Made by a program: the position numbers and the translations under genes. From Desulfocapsa sp. (GTDB lineage: Bacteria > Desulfobacterota > Desulfobulbia > Desulfobulbales > Desulfocapsaceae): a stretch of DNA of 35,965 nucleotides. Under the pieces are notes generated by a model, which had not been told where the DNA came from, did not search any database, and saw only the letters and a program-made list of their open reading frames with translations. Shown piece after piece: positions 34,903 to 35,965 of the stretch. The stretch spans positions 1-35,965 of the forward strand of contig JAFLJO010000038.1 of NCBI GenBank assembly GCA_022712975.1. The letters are read 5' to 3'. Position 1 is the first letter of the stretch; every line of letters starts with the position of its first letter.

Positions 34903-35339
34903 TGAAAAAAACAGGTCACCGCACAAGCTACCGGGTAATTTACGGAGACACCGACGCAGCAGCCGTAGTCTACAATGCAAACTACCTCCGTTTCTTTGAA
35001 ATTGGACGAACAGAACTTATCCGGGAAAAAGTTTGCAGTTACCGTGAAATTGAAGCATTGGGAATCCTTCTTCCTGTCACTGAATGTTTTATTCGCTACA
35101 AGGCATTTGCCTGCTACGATGATCTGCTGATAATTGAAACAAAACTCGTTGAACTTAAAAAAGTCAGTTGTAAATTCTCCTACCGAATCCTCCGAGCTAA
35201 CAGTGACTCCGACAAAGAACAACTCATCGCCAAAGGATACACTGTACACGCCGCAGTGGGTCGTGACGGCAAACTCACCCCCTTTCCACCCGAGCTTGTT
35301 CCACGCTTGCAGAGCCTTCTTCCAGTGGAAGAAAACTAA
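34902..35339 (+). CDS. YbgC/4-hydroxybenzoyl-CoA thioesterase family acyl-CoA thioesterase
   Basis: A 145-residue hotdog-fold protein. The family start RVIYGDTDAAAVVYNANYLRFFEIGRTELI carries Asp18, the catalytic Asp position; the usual VVYHxNY His is replaced by Asn here. It hydrolyses acyl-CoA thioesters; the natural substrate is not evident. I take the ATG at 34902, which overlaps the stop of the preceding gene; a GTG at 34899 is one codon longer. It is probably the third gene of the hom operon, though its link to threonine synthesis is not obvious. Confidence 0.88.
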   Translation: MKKTGHRTSYRVIYGDTDAAAVVYNANYLRFFEIGRTELIREKVCSYREIEALGILLPVTECFIRYKAFACYDDLLIIETKLVELKKVSCKFSYRILRANSDSDKEQLIAKGYTVHAAVGRDGKLTPFPPELVPRLQSLLPVEEN

Positions 35340-35375
35340 ATCCCAGTTACTTTATCATTTATATTCAGTTTTCTA

Positions 35376-35404
35376 TTGACAGTTACCATCAGTCCGTCTA
35401 TATT
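35376..35404 (+). promoter_or_regulatory. Promoter of the initiator tRNA gene
   Basis: A perfect TTGACA (35376-35381) is followed after 17 bp by TATATT (35399-35404), placing the start of transcription a few bases before the tRNA. It is one of the best sigma-70 matches in the window. Confidence 0.82.
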
Positions 35405-35415
35405 GACCTTCGCAA

Positions 35416-35492
<77 letters not shown>

Positions 35493-35497
35493 AATTC

Positions 35498-35536
35498 AAG
35501 GACTTACAGCTTTATTGCTGTAAGTCCTTTTTTTTT
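35498..35536 (+). terminator. Rho-independent terminator of the tRNA gene
   Basis: A 13-bp perfect stem (AAGGACTTACAGC, 35498-35510, with its complement at 35517-35529) has a 6-base loop and is followed by a run of T to 35536. Confidence 0.95.
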
Positions 35537-35723
35537 ATGCTTGGGAACGTCAGGGGCGAATATTTATTCTTGACACATCTTAAGGAGATAAGGGACAGCC
35601 CCAGCTAAAACAATCGTTGCCTGTCCCTATTTTCAATAGTTCTTGATCAACAATTATAACCTCACGCTGTAGCATTGACAACCACACCACATTACCTTGA
35701 AGCAAGGAAAGGAACTAATTTTA
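35537..35723. other. Gene-free region with a GGGACAG inverted repeat
   Basis: No convincing gene. AGGGACAG (35591-35598) and CTGTCCCT (35621-35628) are complementary arms around a 22-base spacer and could form a hairpin. The remaining sequence is AT-rich and unassigned up to the repeat copy at 35724. Confidence 0.5.
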
Positions 35724-35824
35724 ATGTATCGGAAAATCAAAGTTTCTGTGGGAGTTGTTCCTATGTTGCTTGTCAAAACCGCATACCGAATACCGAGTAC
35801 CTTCTCCCGCAGGGCATCATGTTC
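35724..35824 (+). repeat. Interspersed repeat, copy 4 (full, slightly degenerate)
   Basis: It has the same order as copies 2 and 3: conserved 5' block, CGCATAC/CGAATAC/CGAGTAC heptamers, then the terminal hairpin. One base is missing after GTTGCTTG and one in the hairpin arm, which breaks the reading frame that copies 2 and 3 share. Confidence 0.87.
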
Positions 35825-35850
35825 ATGTATCGGAAAAACAAAGTTTCTGT
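35825..35850 (+). repeat. Interspersed repeat, copy 5 (first 26 bp), head-to-tail with copy 4
   Basis: Directly after the end of copy 4, the repeat restarts with ATGTATCGGAAAAACAAAG and TTTCTGT and then diverges. The junction is head-to-tail with no spacer. The remaining sequence to the window end is AT-rich without a recognisable gene. Confidence 0.72.
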
Positions 35851-35965
35851 AAAAATTTTTGATCGACAATGGGGGAAGTTTACAAGAAGAATTTTGTTGG
35901 TTAAAGGACAATCCGAGCGTAATTCTCTCGATTATGAAATCAGTATCTGAATAAAAACGATAGAA

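Overview
The window looks like a chromosomal segment of a sulfur-metabolising Desulfobacterota bacterium, probably of the Desulfobulbales type. The main indications are a DsrC gene with both C-terminal cysteines, a CobA-HemD fusion and a separate precorrin-2 dehydrogenase (a layout typical of sulfate reducers that build siroheme and use it for heme), a system II cytochrome c assembly protein next to hemA, a homoserine dehydrogenase followed by an ApgM-like putative homoserine kinase, and the maturase HydG at the left edge. The taxonomic placement is inferred from gene content, not from a search. Nearly all genes are housekeeping or core metabolism.

Layout. 1-1003: 3' part of hydG, followed by a small repeat-rich gap. 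1232-8312 (minus strand): a long tightly packed cluster, in transcription order uppP, a class I methyltransferase, siroheme dehydrogenase, ccsA, hemA, an unknown 165-residue protein, a 4-oxalocrotonate tautomerase-like protein and ligA. 8545-9480 (minus): a small exported protein with a near-consensus promoter and terminator, and a TlpA-type thioredoxin. 9814-12437 (plus): surA, rodZ, recO. 12475-14717 (minus): a biotin-protein ligase, a biotinyl/lipoyl-like protein and a membrane-anchored protein. 14958-17678 (plus): cmoA and cmoB (tRNA wobble uridine modification), a SLOG-like protein and a HIT protein. 17692-19542 (minus): an ABC-F ATPase of the Uup type. 19742-22198 (plus): M23 peptidase, bactofilin, a small zinc-ribbon protein and a RimK-like ATP-grasp protein, a cell-envelope group. 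22531-22851 (minus): dsrC. 23292-29443 (plus): a PpiD-like chaperone and a 1388-residue SNF2 helicase. 29516-32089 (minus): cobA-hemD and adk. 32358-35339 (plus): hom, ApgM-like putative homoserine kinase, YbgC-like thioesterase. 35416-35492: an initiator tRNA-fMet with its own promoter and terminator.

Tetrapyrrole synthesis is the main theme. HemA starts the pathway, CobA-HemD makes uroporphyrinogen III and precorrin-2, and the dehydrogenase makes sirohydrochlorin or siroheme. CcsA delivers heme to c-type cytochromes, and DsrC works with the siroheme enzyme dissimilatory sulfite reductase, which is not in this window.

The most unusual non-coding feature is an interspersed repeat of about 105 bp. 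It occurs as three near-full copies (22216-22320 on the minus strand, 25026-25130, 35724-35824) and several partial ones (1117-1170, 24907-24939, 35825-35850), always between genes. It is modular: a conserved 5' block, a run of degenerate heptamers and a short GC-rich hairpin. I found no transposase, CRISPR array, prophage or obvious defence system. The strongest leads for something new are this repeat family, the uncharacterised 920-residue front half of the SNF2 protein, the biotinyl-like protein beside its putative ligase, the bactofilin/ATP-grasp group and the SLOG-HIT gene pair.
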